Assembly (NCBI RefSeq): GCF_000332295.1
Contig: NZ_KB235930.1
Location: forward strand, 811,895 to 875,894
DNA: 64,000 nt
From: Fortiea contorta PCC 7126
Lineage (GTDB): Bacteria; Cyanobacteriota; Cyanobacteriia; Cyanobacteriales; Nostocaceae
Reading direction: 5' to 3'
Below the pieces are notes generated by a model that made no database searches, had not been told where the DNA came from, and saw only the letters and a list, made by a program, of their open reading frames with translations. The position numbers were made by a program, and so were the translations under genes. Shown here piece after piece: positions 1-10,358 of this stretch. Numbering within the stretch: position 1 is the stretch's first letter; each line of letters begins with the position of its first letter.

Positions 1-246
1 CAGGATTCAGCCCCGGCGGCACAAAAGGTTTATTGCCGTTTTGTAAGTGATGATAATTATAACACAATTTTATTGAAACTTACTAGCAATTTTTGAATTA
101 AATATTTATAGCAATTAGAGATAAATCAATAAATAATAGGCGATTTAGAGCTTTCATGAGTCTTAAAACCCTGTCTTTACAAAATTTTACATAAATTAAG
201 TGATAAAGACTTGCAATAACTCTGGTAGGATATTTTCAATACTTCT

Positions 247-282
247 TGAGATATATATTCAATAAATTGCTCATATATCTCA
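247..282 (+). promoter_or_regulatory. 10-bp inverted repeat in the leader of the first IsiA-family gene
   Basis: TGAGATATAT at 247-256 is exactly complementary to ATATATCTCA at 273-282, with a 16-nt spacer. It lies about 30 nt before the start codon and 20 nt before the ribosome binding site. It could be an operator for a dimeric repressor such as Fur or a leader hairpin; the sequence does not decide. The rest of 1-246 is AT-rich with no gene visible. Confidence 0.45.
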
Positions 283-313
283 CCACTTGCAAAAATTTAT
301 TAGAGGTGATGCC

Positions 314-1342
314 GTGACAACCATGGCTATGGAAACGCCAACATCAATACCCTGGTGGTCAGGGAACGCCCGCTTAACAAACCTCTCAGGGCGACTTTTA
401 GGTGCTCATGTCGCCCATGCAGGATTAATTGTGCTGTGGGCGGGAGCTACCACCTTATTTGAAATTGCCCACTTCAACAGCGCACAACCGATGTACACAC
501 AGGGGCTGATTCTCCTACCCCACCTAGCAACTCTCGGTTGGGGTGTGGGTAGCGGTGGACAGGTAGTAGATACCTATCCCTACTTTGTTATCGGTGTGTT
601 GCATCTCATTAGCTCTGCTTTTCTAGGTTTGGGCGGCATTTTTCATGCCTTACGCGGGCCAGCCAACTTAGAAGAGAAGTTTTCTTTCTTTGGCTACCGT
701 TGGCAAGATGCCAATAAAATGACCACAATCTTAGGTATTCACCTAGTTTTATTAGGCTTGGGAGCAGGCTTGCTAGTTGCGAAAGCGATATTTTTTGGCG
801 GCTTGTATGACACCACTATTGGTGAGGTGCGAGTAATTTCTCACCCGACATTGAACCCTGGCATCATTTTTGGCTATTTATTTGGTGGGAATAAATACTG
901 GATTGCGGGAGTCAACAACCTAGAAGATGTGGTTGGTGGTCATATTTGGGTCAGTCTCGTGTGCATTGGCGGCGGTATCTGGCATATTGTGAGTCAACCT
1001 TTCGAGTTTGCCAAACGCCTATTTGTCTGGTCTGGAGAAGCTTACTTGTCATACAGCTTGGGTGCTTTGGCTTTAATGAGTTGGATTGCAGCTTATTATG
1101 TCAGCGTCAACACCCTAGTCTATCCTGTAGAGTTTTACGGACCGGCATTAAGTATTGAATTTGACCGCTTTCCTTACTTTCAGAGTGGAGATATATTATC
1201 CGCTCGTGTTTGGCTAGCAAATGCTCACTTTTGGTTGGGCTTCTTCTTCCTTCAAGGACATCTTTGGCACGCATTAAGGGCTGCAGGCTTTGACTTCCGC
1301 CTTGGTCAAGTCGTGCATTCAACTCGCGGCGAGGTAATGTAA
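314..1342 (+). CDS. IsiA/Pcb-type chlorophyll-binding antenna protein, first copy
   Basis: This is a six-helix CP43-like chlorophyll a antenna protein of about 342 residues, in the thylakoid membrane. It shows the family hallmarks: [10 protein letters not shown] at the N-terminus, [16 protein letters not shown] in helix [26 protein letters not shown], a [10 protein letters not shown] segment and a final [13 protein letters not shown]. Histidines in the helices are the expected chlorophyll ligands. It lacks the large lumenal loop of true CP43, as IsiA and Pcb proteins do. I chose GTG 314 because AGAGGT sits 5 nt upstream; a TTG at 287 has no such site. Two bases separate its stop from the next start, so the two genes are surely co-transcribed. 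Family members form rings around photosystem I under iron stress; which role this copy plays is inferred. Confidence 0.9.
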   Translation: MTTMAMETPTSIPWWSGNARLTNLSGRLLGAHVAHAGLIVLWAGATTLFEIAHFNSAQPMYTQGLILLPHLATLGWGVGSGGQVVDTYPYFVIGVLHLISSAFLGLGGIFHALRGPANLEEKFSFFGYRWQDANKMTTILGIHLVLLGLGAGLLVAKAIFFGGLYDTTIGEVRVISHPTLNPGIIFGYLFGGNKYWIAGVNNLEDVVGGHIWVSLVCIGGGIWHIVSQPFEFAKRLFVWSGEAYLSYSLGALALMSWIAAYYVSVNTLVYPVEFYGPALSIEFDRFPYFQSGDILSARVWLANAHFWLGFFFLQGHLWHALRAAGFDFRLGQVVHSTRGEVM

Positions 1343-1344
1343 CA

Positions 1345-2784
1345 ATGGCGACTGCAACTATCACGACAACACCCCAGGAATTTGGTTGGTGGGCAGGTAA
1401 TGCAAGATTTATCAACCTGTCTGGTAAGCTACTCGGTGCTCATGTTGCCCATGCAGGATTAATTGTCCTCTGGGCGGGTGCAATGACTTTATTTGAAATC
1501 ACTCAATATCACCCCTCCCAACCAATGTACGCGCAGGGGTTAATTTTGCTACCTCATTTAGCAACGCTAGGATTTGGCGTGGGGGACGGGGGACAAATTG
1601 TTGATACCTATCCCTATTTCGTCATCGGCATTTTACATTTAGTCAGTTCCGCTGTCCTCGGTGCTGGTGGGATTTATCATGGGCTTTTAGGGCCAGATAT
1701 ATTGCCACAAAAACCGACTTTTCTCGGCTCCTTCGGTTACGACTGGCAAGATAAAGACAAAATGACTACCATCATTGGTATTCATCTAGTGCTGTTGGGG
1801 TTAGGAGCTTGGTTGCTGGTAGGGAAGGCGATGTTTTGGGGTGGTCTTTATGACCCTGCAACCGCAAGCGTCAGGGAAATTACTGAACCGACCTTTAACT
1901 CGATTCGCGTATTTAGCTATCTCTTCGGCGCCTTTGGCAAACAAGGGATGGCTGCAGTTAATAACCTAGAAGATGTTGTTGGTGGTCATATCTGGGTAGG
2001 CTTAATCTGCGTTGCTGGGGGGTTATGGCACATATTCACCGAGCCTTTTGAGTGGGCAAAACGGATACTCATTTGGTCTGGTGAAGCTTATTTATCCTAC
2101 AGCTTGGGTGCCCTAGCTTATATGGGCGTTTTAGCGGCTTATTTTGTGGCTGTAAATGATACCGTTTACCCTGAGGTTTTCTACGCCCCAGTGGGAATAG
2201 GTACTACGGCTGGGGGTGTCATTACATCTCGCACTTGGCTAGCAACTAGTCACTTAGCGCTGGCAGTCGTCTTTTTAGCTGGTCATATCTGGCACGCTGT
2301 CCGTGCCCGTGCGATCGCTGCAGGAATAGATTTTCAGCAAGGAGTCGTCAAGTATGCATCTGTACCTGAAATTGGTAATCTTGAGACTCCCATCAATGCT
2401 TCAGTTTTAACCCAAGTATGGGTGCAAAATCTGCCAATTTACCGTCAAGGTTTATCTCCTTGGAGACGAGGACTGGAAATTGGGATGGCACACGGTTACT
2501 TTCTGTTAGGCCCGTTTGTCAAACTAGGGCCATTACGAGATACAGAATGGGCAAACTTAGTGGGACTTTCTGCCACAATTGGTTTGTTATTTATTTTGTC
2601 AGTTTGTTTATTAATCTATACTGGTGCATCTTTCCAAGAGGGAAAACGAGTGCAAGGTGAGTTACCAGCCAACATGAAAACAGCTAAATCTTGGGGCGAA
2701 TTTAATATTGGATGGACGATAGGTAGTTGCGGTGGCGCAGTATTTGCTTTCCTATTGTTAACCAATAGCAGCTTGTTTTTTTAA
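1345..2784 (+). CDS. IsiA-type antenna protein fused to a PsaL domain
   Basis: The protein has 479 residues, about 135 more than a plain IsiA. Residues 1-340 are a complete six-helix IsiA/Pcb domain ([55 protein letters not shown]). Residues from about 345 to the end resemble PsaL of photosystem [21 protein letters not shown], followed by helices in [20 protein letters not shown] and the C-terminal [12 protein letters not shown]. PsaL occupies the trimerisation face of photosystem I, so the fusion could seat the antenna in the PsaL position; that is inference. CP43-PsaL fusions are known in some cyanobacterial isiA clusters. GAGGT at 1331-1335 serves as ribosome binding site inside the end of the preceding gene. 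Confidence 0.9.
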   Translation: MATATITTTPQEFGWWAGNARFINLSGKLLGAHVAHAGLIVLWAGAMTLFEITQYHPSQPMYAQGLILLPHLATLGFGVGDGGQIVDTYPYFVIGILHLVSSAVLGAGGIYHGLLGPDILPQKPTFLGSFGYDWQDKDKMTTIIGIHLVLLGLGAWLLVGKAMFWGGLYDPATASVREITEPTFNSIRVFSYLFGAFGKQGMAAVNNLEDVVGGHIWVGLICVAGGLWHIFTEPFEWAKRILIWSGEAYLSYSLGALAYMGVLAAYFVAVNDTVYPEVFYAPVGIGTTAGGVITSRTWLATSHLALAVVFLAGHIWHAVRARAIAAGIDFQQGVVKYASVPEIGNLETPINASVLTQVWVQNLPIYRQGLSPWRRGLEIGMAHGYFLLGPFVKLGPLRDTEWANLVGLSATIGLLFILSVCLLIYTGASFQEGKRVQGELPANMKTAKSWGEFNIGWTIGSCGGAVFAFLLLTNSSLFF

Positions 2785-2866
2785 CAGTAATTACGCGACT
2801 GGTACACAAATCTTTTGTTATGGGAGTCAATTTATTTAGGATTGACCCCGACCAATTTAAGTACGA

Positions 2867-2947
2867 AAGTTGAAGTATGAAATTACCTCACCTATAAAGC
2901 TAACTTCATCCTTCATCCTTTACACTTCACACTTCATCCTTCATCTG
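2867..2947. repeat. Short heptamer repeat (STRR-like) before isiB
   Basis: The gap holds TTGAAGTATGAAATTACC followed by repeated CTTCATC/CTTCACA heptamers. The part from AAGTATGAAATTACC through ACCTATAAAGC recurs near 61615-61645 with few changes. It lies between the PsaL fusion gene and isiB, where it could form a weak hairpin with itself. Confidence 0.7.
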
Positions 2948-2955
2948 GTGTTAAT

Positions 2956-3468
2956 ATGTCTAAAAACATTGGCTTGTTCTACGGAACTCAAACTGGCAAA
3001 ACTGAATCGGCTGCAGAAATCATTCGGGATGAATTCGGCGGCGAAGTGGTGACTTTAATCGATATTTCTCAAGCAGATACCAACGATTTTGAGGAGTATG
3101 AATTATTGATTATCGGCTCTCCTACTTGGAATATTGGTGAACTGCAAAGCGACTGGGAAGGGTTTTTTCCTGACTTGGATGAAATTAATTTTTCTGGTAA
3201 ATTAGTTGCTTATTTTGGCACTGGTGATCAACTAGGTTATGGCGATAACTTCCAAGATGCGATGGGAATTTTGGAAGCAAAGATTTCTCAGCGAGGCGGT
3301 AAGACTGTCGGTTATTGGTCAACTGATGGTTATGATTTTAGCAACTCTAGAGGGGTGAAAAACGGTAAGTTTGTTGGGTTAGCTCTGGATGAAGATAATC
3401 AATCAGATTTGACAGATGAGCGCATTAAAACTTGGGTTGCTCAGTTAAAAAAAGAGTTTGGTTTGTAG
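2956..3468 (+). CDS. isiB: Flavodoxin
   Basis: This is a 170-residue long-chain flavodoxin. It carries FMN and replaces ferredoxin as photosystem I electron acceptor when iron is scarce. Visible marks are the FMN phosphate loop GTQTGKTE at residues 10-17, SPTWNIGELQSDW in the first isoalloxazine loop, and GTGDQLGYGDNFQDAMG in the second. The extra strand typical of long-chain flavodoxins follows (WSTDGYDFSNSRGV). The start is an ATG with GGTGTT nearby but no strong ribosome site. It lies 171 nt after the IsiA-PsaL gene, matching the isiA-isiB arrangement known in cyanobacteria, so Fur and iron control is expected by analogy. Confidence 0.95.
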   Translation: MSKNIGLFYGTQTGKTESAAEIIRDEFGGEVVTLIDISQADTNDFEEYELLIIGSPTWNIGELQSDWEGFFPDLDEINFSGKLVAYFGTGDQLGYGDNFQDAMGILEAKISQRGGKTVGYWSTDGYDFSNSRGVKNGKFVGLALDEDNQSDLTDERIKTWVAQLKKEFGL

Positions 3469-3494
3469 AACGTTCTCGGTAGTAATTTATCAAG

Positions 3495-3524
3495 TTTGAG
3501 TTATGGGTTAGCTCATAACTCAAA
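3495..3524 (+). terminator. Hairpin between isiB and the hydrolase-like gene
   Basis: TTTGAGTTATG at 3495-3505 pairs perfectly with CATAACTCAAA at 3514-3524, and GG/CT can extend the stem to a TTAG loop. It is followed by only a short T-rich tail (GTTTCT), so it may be a partial terminator or an RNA-stability hairpin that lowers expression of the downstream gene. Confidence 0.5.
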
Positions 3525-3561
3525 GTTTCTCAGTCATAATTTATGAGTATGATGGTTATTT

Positions 3562-4302
3562 ATGTGTGATGCATTTGATTTGCTTTGGTTGAGTGCTAGC
3601 CATAGTCTGCAGCGTTTTGATCAACCATTGTTGAAATATTTGGCTAAGTTTGTCAGGGTGGCTCAGTGGGAATATCAACAAGATAAAGATGAGGCTAGTT
3701 GTATAGATAATGCTGTGGATTTGTTGTCTGAGTTTGTGGAAAGTTGTTCTGGGCCTTTACATTTAGCTGGTCATGGAGTAGGTGGTGCGATCGCTCTAAT
3801 TTTTGCCCGTCGCTATCCGCAAAAAGTGCGATCGCTCACTCTCCTAGCTGTAGCAACTCAACCTGCAAATACTTGGCAAGCTCATTATTATGTGCAACGG
3901 CAACTTTTTACTATCAGTCGGGAACAAGTTTTAGCTAGCAATGTTCGTAGTTTATTCGGCAATCAACCGCCGCATATAACTAAAAAGTTAGTCACGGCGC
4001 TACAGCGAGATTTAGAGCAATCTCCTTGCCAACATTCGCTATTTAAGTTAATTCATTTACCCAAAGGTGGAGTTTCTATGCCCATGCTGGTATGTGGAAG
4101 TAAGACTGACCCAGTAGTTAATTCACCTGCTTTAGAGGATTGGCTAAATTGGTTGAAACCAGAAGATAATATTTGGCAGTGTGCTAAAGGATATCATTTT
4201 TTTCATTACTTCTATCCTCAGCAGGTTGGTGAACAAATTTTGCGGTTTTTGTTAAATCAAAATACCCAATTATTTGCTGAGTCTGTACTGTCTTCTAATT
4301 AA
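3562..4302 (+). CDS. Alpha/beta-hydrolase-fold protein with a nucleophile serine replaced by glycine
   Basis: The 246-residue product has an alpha/beta-hydrolase layout. The nucleophile elbow reads LAGHGVGGAIAL, where the usual G-x-S-x-G is G-H-G-V-G, so the catalytic serine is missing. ARRYPQKVRSLTLLA follows as in active relatives. The acid candidate is in CGSKTDPVV and the histidine candidate in KGYHFFHYFYP. An alpha/beta-hydrolase-like gene (isiC) follows isiAB in some cyanobacteria, which this position matches. Because the serine is gone, a binding or scaffold role is more likely than ester hydrolysis; this is inference. There is no strong ribosome binding site before the ATG. The function is otherwise unknown. 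Confidence 0.75.
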   Translation: MCDAFDLLWLSASHSLQRFDQPLLKYLAKFVRVAQWEYQQDKDEASCIDNAVDLLSEFVESCSGPLHLAGHGVGGAIALIFARRYPQKVRSLTLLAVATQPANTWQAHYYVQRQLFTISREQVLASNVRSLFGNQPPHITKKLVTALQRDLEQSPCQHSLFKLIHLPKGGVSMPMLVCGSKTDPVVNSPALEDWLNWLKPEDNIWQCAKGYHFFHYFYPQQVGEQILRFLLNQNTQLFAESVLSSN

Positions 4303-4618
4303 ATTTCGCTATTTTAGTTTGTCATTATCCATCCGCCAATTAGACCCCTAACTATTAGTTATTGGGTCGCATTTTGGCATGTTTAATTTTGATAATTACC
4401 CAGAAAATATTAATTATTAAAATTTGTAAATATATCAACTATTTAAGAATAACTTTCAATAAAGTAAATGCAGATGCTCAATAATTGATGACTACAGTCA
4501 ACGATTAAGGAAATTTTTCTGGTCTCAATCACTGCTTTTCCCGCTAATTACCTAGAAATCTCCTCATTGTCATCACAAATTATTGAGTGTTTTTTTCAAT
4601 AACTTAACCATCTAAACA
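4303..4618. other. AT-rich spacer before the canonical isiA
   Basis: No gene is visible in these 316 bases. The segment 4388-4440 is very AT-rich (GATAATTACCC, then AATATTAATTATTAAAATTT) and is the likeliest place for a Fur-type operator and promoter of the downstream isiA, but I cannot assign a definite box. Confidence 0.4.
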
Positions 4619-5653
4619 ATGCAGACATACGGTAACTCCAACGTCAAATATGATTGGTGGGTTGGTAACGCCCGCTTCGTCAAACTCTCAGGCTTATTTA
4701 TCGGCGCCCATGTAGCACAAGCCGCACTGACAACTCTCTGGGCCGGAGCGTTCACATGGTTTGAACTCTCTCGCTACAACCCCGACCTCCCCATGGGTGA
4801 ACAGGGACTGATTTTGCTACCCCATCTAGCCACTTTGGGCTTTGGTGTGGGAACAGGTGGTCAAATAGTCAATACTTACCCCTATTTCGTCATTGGTGCT
4901 CTACACTTAATTTCTTCAGCAGTATTGGGCGCGGGAGCACTTTTTCACACCTTCAAAGCGCCGAAAAACTTGAAGGACGCTTCTGGTAGAGCGCGTAAAT
5001 TTCATTTTGAATGGGACGACCCGAAAAAACTCGGTTTTATTTTGGGACATCACCTACTTTTCTTAGGTGTTGGAGCCTTACTGTTGGTAGGGAAAGCTAT
5101 GTTTTGGGGCGGATTGTACGACTCCACAATTCATGAAGTCCGAGCTGTCACCGACCCAACCCTCAACCCATTAGTGATTTATGGCTATCAAACCCACTTT
5201 GCTAGTGTTAACAACCTAGAAGATTTAGTCGGTGGTCATATCTATGTGGGTTTAATACTAATTGGTGGCGGTATTTGGCACATTCTGATAGAGCCGTTAC
5301 CCTGGGCGAAAAAGCTTTTAATCTTCTCCGGTGAAGCTATTCTTTCTTACTCATTAGGTGGGATTGCGTTAGCAGGATTTGTCGCAGCTTACTTTTGTGC
5401 CGTGAATACTTTAGCTTATCCCGTAGAATTTTACGGACAAACATTAGAACTAAAATTTGGTGTTTGTCCTTATTTTGCTGACACAGTGAAGTTAGCAAAT
5501 GGTGCTTATAGTTCCAGAGCTTGGTTAGCAAATGCTCACTTTTTCCTCGCATTTTTCTTCTTGCAAGGTCATTTGTGGCACGCACTACGAGCTATTGGTG
5601 TTGACTTTAGCCAAATAGAAAGAGCACTAAATACCATCAGTAGCGAATCATAA
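4619..5653 (+). CDS. isiA: IsiA (CP43'), the canonical iron-stress antenna protein
   Basis: This 344-residue copy starts [20 protein letters not shown], which resembles the N-terminus I recall for Synechocystis IsiA more closely than the other three copies do. It shows the six-helix antenna pattern: [65 protein letters not shown] and [15 protein letters not shown]. IsiA binds chlorophyll a and forms rings around photosystem I or stands alone as an energy quencher under iron limitation or oxidative stress. It has its own 316-nt upstream region and is followed after 80 nt by another family member, suggesting a second transcription unit. Conservation of the chlorophyll-ligand histidines suggests it is functional. 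Confidence 0.9.
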   Translation: MQTYGNSNVKYDWWVGNARFVKLSGLFIGAHVAQAALTTLWAGAFTWFELSRYNPDLPMGEQGLILLPHLATLGFGVGTGGQIVNTYPYFVIGALHLISSAVLGAGALFHTFKAPKNLKDASGRARKFHFEWDDPKKLGFILGHHLLFLGVGALLLVGKAMFWGGLYDSTIHEVRAVTDPTLNPLVIYGYQTHFASVNNLEDLVGGHIYVGLILIGGGIWHILIEPLPWAKKLLIFSGEAILSYSLGGIALAGFVAAYFCAVNTLAYPVEFYGQTLELKFGVCPYFADTVKLANGAYSSRAWLANAHFFLAFFFLQGHLWHALRAIGVDFSQIERALNTISSES

Positions 5654-5733
5654 ACAAAGCGGGGAATTAGGGGAAAAATTTTACTCAATTCCCCATCCCC
5701 CACTTCGCATTTTTATAGAGAGGGTCTGAAATT

Positions 5734-6699
5734 GTGGCAGTTTCTACTGATAGAAGTTTAGCAGCAGATACGAATTTATCGTGGTTAGTTGGTAATGCGC
5801 GATTAACTGATTTATCTGGTCAATTATTAGGCGCGCACATAGCCCATGCAGGCTTGATTATGTTTTGGGCGGGAGCAACCACCATCACCGAAGTAACGCG
5901 CTTTATCCCTGGCGTTCCTATGTATGAACAAAGATTGACTTTGTTACCTCATTTAGCAACTCTGGGTTGGGGTGTTGGTGTGGGTGGTGAAGTGGTCGAT
6001 ACCTATTCCTATTTTGTAATTGGGATATTGCATTTAGTCGCTTCTGCTGTATTAGGTGCAGGGGGACTTTTTCATGTCTTTCGTGCTCCAGCAGTTTTAT
6101 ATAATGCTGGTGGTTGGGTATCAAAATTTCACTATGAATGGAATGACCCAAAGCAATTGAGTTTAATCCTAGGTCATCATTTGATTATTCTCGGTTTAGG
6201 TGCATTTTTGCTAGTTCTAAAAGCAATGACTTTCGGCGGTATTTATGACACTCATTTAGGTGATGTCCGCCTCGTAACTAGCCCAAATTTAAACCCAGCT
6301 ACAATATTTGGCTATTTAGTAGGGATAAAAGATGGTAGCTGGAATCTTTTAGGAATAGCAAGTGTTGATAACTTAGAAGATGTCATCGGCGGTCACATTT
6401 GGATTAGCTTTATCCTGATTGCGGGAGGAATTTGGCATATTGCGGTTAAGCCTTTTGCATGGGTACACAAACTATTACCGATGACAAATGGCGAAGCTAT
6501 TCTTTCTTATAGTTTGTTGGGTTTAGCGTTGATAGCTTTTATTTCATCTGCCTTTGTTGGGTATAACACAACTGTTTACCCCAAAGAGTTTTATGGTTCA
6601 GAACGCCAAGCATTAGCAAGTATTCAGTTCTTTTTGGGTGTGTTAGCGTTCCTAGGATATGTTTGGCATTCTTGGCGTTCTCGCCAAGCATATAGTTAA
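5734..6699 (+). CDS. IsiA/Pcb-type antenna protein, fourth copy, short
   Basis: The protein has 321 residues and is the most divergent of the four. It keeps [58 protein letters not shown] and [11 protein letters not shown]. The loop before the last helix is shortened: [17 protein letters not shown] replaces the longer segment of the other copies. The C-terminus is the truncated [13 protein letters not shown]. The start is GTG with AGAGAGGG about 10 nt upstream. It is probably co-transcribed with the preceding isiA. Binding of chlorophyll a is expected from the family; the partner photosystem is not evident. Confidence 0.87.
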   Translation: MAVSTDRSLAADTNLSWLVGNARLTDLSGQLLGAHIAHAGLIMFWAGATTITEVTRFIPGVPMYEQRLTLLPHLATLGWGVGVGGEVVDTYSYFVIGILHLVASAVLGAGGLFHVFRAPAVLYNAGGWVSKFHYEWNDPKQLSLILGHHLIILGLGAFLLVLKAMTFGGIYDTHLGDVRLVTSPNLNPATIFGYLVGIKDGSWNLLGIASVDNLEDVIGGHIWISFILIAGGIWHIAVKPFAWVHKLLPMTNGEAILSYSLLGLALIAFISSAFVGYNTTVYPKEFYGSERQALASIQFFLGVLAFLGYVWHSWRSRQAYS

Positions 6700-6858
6700 T
6701 GCGTTTTCGCTCAATTCAAGCTAAGTAATGTCTCATACCTGTAGTTAATTACTAATTCGTAATTACGAGAGATACAGAACTAAATCTGATGATATTTAAG
6801 AATTGGGAATTTATTTAACTACAGGTATTCATCCGAGATTTTTTGGTAGGAATCAATT

Positions 6859-7134
6859 ATGCTGGCTAAAATCTTTTGCTTTTTATTTGCTTGGACAAGT
6901 GCAGTTTTCTTGATTTGGAGTATTTGGTTAACCCTGAAAAAGGGAATAAATCATGTAAAAAAACTACATCAAATACCCTGTCATGCTTGCGAATTTTTTA
7001 CGAATGACTATCGGCTAAAATGTACGGTACACCCAATCAAAGCTTGTTCAGAGCAAGCAATTAACTGTATTGATTTTGAGCCGAAAACTGCTGCTTGTAA
7101 TGCTTGTCAGAAAGGTCGGCGTAAGCTTTGTTAA
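6859..7134 (+). CDS. Small membrane-anchored cysteine-rich protein
   Basis: The 91-residue product has one N-terminal membrane segment (about residues 3-25, FCFLFAWTSAVFLIWSIWL). A soluble tail follows with eight cysteines, including PCHACEF, a single Cys in LKCTVHP, CSEQAINC, ACNACQKG and the terminal RRKLC. Paired CxxC spacings suggest a metal or iron-sulfur site, or disulfides. GGTAGGA lies about 8 nt before the ATG. It sits just after the antenna genes and may belong to the iron-stress unit. I do not recognise a named family. Confidence 0.7.
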   Translation: MLAKIFCFLFAWTSAVFLIWSIWLTLKKGINHVKKLHQIPCHACEFFTNDYRLKCTVHPIKACSEQAINCIDFEPKTAACNACQKGRRKLC

Positions 7135-7191
7135 CTTGTTGGACTGTAGGAGCACTCAGTAATATCGTTATTTTTATAGATATAAATACTT

Positions 7192-7449
7192 ATGAATCAG
7201 CAATCTAATTTCCTATCTGAAGTGTGTGATTTTCTATATCCTCGCAATCCATATTATGGGCAGTTTAAGCCGGAGTATTTGACATTTAATGCTAATCTCC
7301 AAGATTTCTCACAAAGGGTAAGTTACATTTGTAATCTCCAGACCGGCGGTAAACTTTCTCCGGAAGAGGCTTACAAACAAATTCACCTGCTTTGGAAGCA
7401 GTTAAAAGTAGCTAAAAAAGAATTGAGAATGCGCCTAGAAGATAGCTAA
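7192..7449 (+). CDS. Small conserved cyanobacterial protein, probably DUF7219
   Basis: The product has 85 residues with the pattern FLYPRNPYYGQFKPEYLTFN, then LQDFSQRVSYICNLQTGGKL and SPEEAYKQIHLLWKQLKVAK. This matches my memory of a short soluble cyanobacterial family annotated as DUF7219; function unknown. It is mostly helical in appearance, with no signal or membrane segment. It follows the cysteine-rich gene after 57 nt in the same direction. Confidence 0.7.
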   Translation: MNQQSNFLSEVCDFLYPRNPYYGQFKPEYLTFNANLQDFSQRVSYICNLQTGGKLSPEEAYKQIHLLWKQLKVAKKELRMRLEDS

Positions 7450-7460
7450 GGAGTATTTTG

Positions 7461-7565
7461 GTGAAGATAAAAACCTCGGAATCCGGCTCAGTTAAAGATA
7501 TTTGTCAAAATTGTGAACCTGTGGAGCCGAAGCAAAAGCAACACCTCTACATTTTCACCGGATAA
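7461..7565 (+). CDS. Possible 34-residue protein with a CxxC pair
   Basis: A GTG at 7461 is preceded by AAGGAG with 7 nt spacing and opens a 34-codon frame to TAA at 7563-7565. The product contains KDICQNCEPVEPKQ, a CxxC pair. It begins 11 nt after the stop of the DUF7219-like gene. Only the ribosome site and position support it; chance is a real alternative. The rest of the space to 7761 shows no other gene. Confidence 0.3.
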   Translation: MKIKTSESGSVKDICQNCEPVEPKQKQHLYIFTG

Positions 7566-7689
7566 TTTAGTGGTGATTTGAACCAGAGCACATTCCACCA
7601 TAACCTTCTTCTCTCCAACAGTGCAATTCTTAAAAGATGCCAAGCAAAAATGCTTTAGCCGACTGGGGCTGTCAGGATCTATAAAGTAA

Positions 7690-8784
<1,095 letters not shown>

Positions 8785-8786
8785 GG

Positions 8787-8941
8787 GGTATGGGGAGGTG
8801 GGGAGGTGGGGAGGTGGGGAGGTGGGGAGTGTGGAGATTAAAATTTGAGGCTTGAAGCCTGAAGCGTCAGCCTTTGAACCTGATGCTTTAATTCCCATCC
8901 CCCCATCACCCCATCCCCCCATCCCCACACCTCCCCATCCC
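8787..8941. repeat. G-rich and C-rich octamer repeats between gap1 and tal
   Basis: GGTGGGGA is repeated in tandem about four times near 8795-8828. A C-rich counterpart (CCCCATC and CCCCATCC units) lies at 8895-8941 in the same spacer. The two could pair as one long imperfect hairpin on either strand, which might act as a block between gap1 and tal. The whole 8785-9162 spacer shows no gene. Confidence 0.75.
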
Positions 8942-9162
8942 GATGTCAGAATGAGTTTAACGAAAGTGCATTCTATCGGACAGCCAATTTTGGCATAAGA
9001 AACCTAGAATAGTCCTGAGACTCAAAATTAGGAAATAAGCTTGAGTCGCGGTAAGGAAAATTTGTAAGAATTTGGATTTAACCGGCCGCAGAGGGCACAA
9101 GGCGTTAACTAAAGAATCAGGGAATGGGTAAGTCCGCAACAAACAAAATTCACGGAGTATTT

Positions 9163-10167
9163 ATGCCTAAAAGTTTACTGGAACAATTGCGAGAGATCAC
9201 AGTTGTGGTCGCCGATACTGGTGATATCCAGGCGATTGAAAAGTTTAAACCCCAAGATGCTACTACCAATCCTTCGCTGATTACCGCTGCGGCGCAAATG
9301 CCGGAATATCAGGAAATTGTAGATCAGACTTTGTTGCAAGCTAAGAAGGATGCAGGTGCTAGCGCTAGCCAAGCGCAGATAGTTTCTTTGGCTTTTGACC
9401 GTTTGGCGGTGTCTTTTGGATTGAAGATTTTACAAATTATCCCCGGTCGGGTGTCTACTGAGGTAGATGCTCGGTTGTCGTATGATACGGAAGCTACTGT
9501 AGCAAAAGCCAGAGAGTTGATTGCTCAATATAAAGCTGCAGGAATTGGCCCAGAGCGTGTGCTGATTAAAATTGCTACTACTTGGGAAGGAATTCGGGCT
9601 GCGGAAATTCTAGAGAAAGAAGGTATTCATTGTAACTTAACTTTGCTGTTTGGGATTCATCAGGCGATCGCCTGTGCGGAAGCTGGTGCGACTTTGATTT
9701 CGCCTTTTGTAGGACGAATTCTTGACTGGTACAAGAAAGAAACTGGTAAGGATTACCCAGCTACTGAAGATCCCGGTGTGTTGTCCGTGACAAAAATTTA
9801 CAACTACTACAAGAAGTTTGGTTACAAAACCGAAGTTATGGGAGCTAGTTTCCGTAACATTGGCGAAATTATCGAACTTGCTGGTAGCGATTTGTTAACT
9901 ATTTCTCCCGCACTGTTGGCAGAATTACAAGCGACTGTGGGCGAATTACCACGTAAACTTGATCCCGCTAAAGCTGCGACTTTAGAAATTGAAAAGATCA
10001 ATGTTGATAAAGCCGTTTATGATCAGTTGCACGCGGCTGATCGGATGGCGTCTGATAAGCTATCTGAGGGTATCGAAGGCTTTACTAAAGCACTGGTGGC
10101 TTTGGAAAAACTTTTAGCTGAAAGATTAGCTACTTTAGAAAGCAAAGCTGCTAGCCCAGTGGCGTAG
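9163..10167 (+). CDS. tal: Transaldolase
   Basis: This 334-residue enzyme transfers dihydroxyacetone between sugar phosphates in the pentose phosphate pathway. It starts [20 protein letters not shown] and has DATTNPSLI, the phosphate-binding type loop [12 protein letters not shown], the Schiff-base lysine in [11 protein letters not shown] (about Lys136) and [18 protein letters not shown] 9163 is chosen because GGAG lies 5 nt upstream and it gives the usual N-terminus; an in-frame ATG at 9124 has no site. It follows gap1 in the same direction and both serve sugar breakdown. A strong terminator follows at 10226. Confidence 0.95.
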   Translation: MPKSLLEQLREITVVVADTGDIQAIEKFKPQDATTNPSLITAAAQMPEYQEIVDQTLLQAKKDAGASASQAQIVSLAFDRLAVSFGLKILQIIPGRVSTEVDARLSYDTEATVAKARELIAQYKAAGIGPERVLIKIATTWEGIRAAEILEKEGIHCNLTLLFGIHQAIACAEAGATLISPFVGRILDWYKKETGKDYPATEDPGVLSVTKIYNYYKKFGYKTEVMGASFRNIGEIIELAGSDLLTISPALLAELQATVGELPRKLDPAKAATLEIEKINVDKAVYDQLHAADRMASDKLSEGIEGFTKALVALEKLLAERLATLESKAASPVA

Positions 10168-10225
10168 ATTAGCTTCTAGTAATCAGAAAGCGTCCACAAT
10201 CTTGTTTAGGTATTAAAAGTTATAG

Positions 10226-10258
10226 ATCCCCGACTTCTTTTAGAAGTCGGGGATTTTG
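10226..10258 (+). terminator. Rho-independent terminator after tal
   Basis: ATCCCCGACTTCT at 10226-10238 pairs perfectly with AGAAGTCGGGGAT at 10242-10254 across a TTT loop, followed by TTTTG. It ends the tal transcript. Confidence 0.9.
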
Positions 10259-10358
10259 TTTGTCATACTATTCCACACTACTCGGCGACAGCTATATATC
10301 CTGTAGAGACATAGCAATGGTACATCAAATATCCGCGTCTATCTGTGGTAAAAAATAT

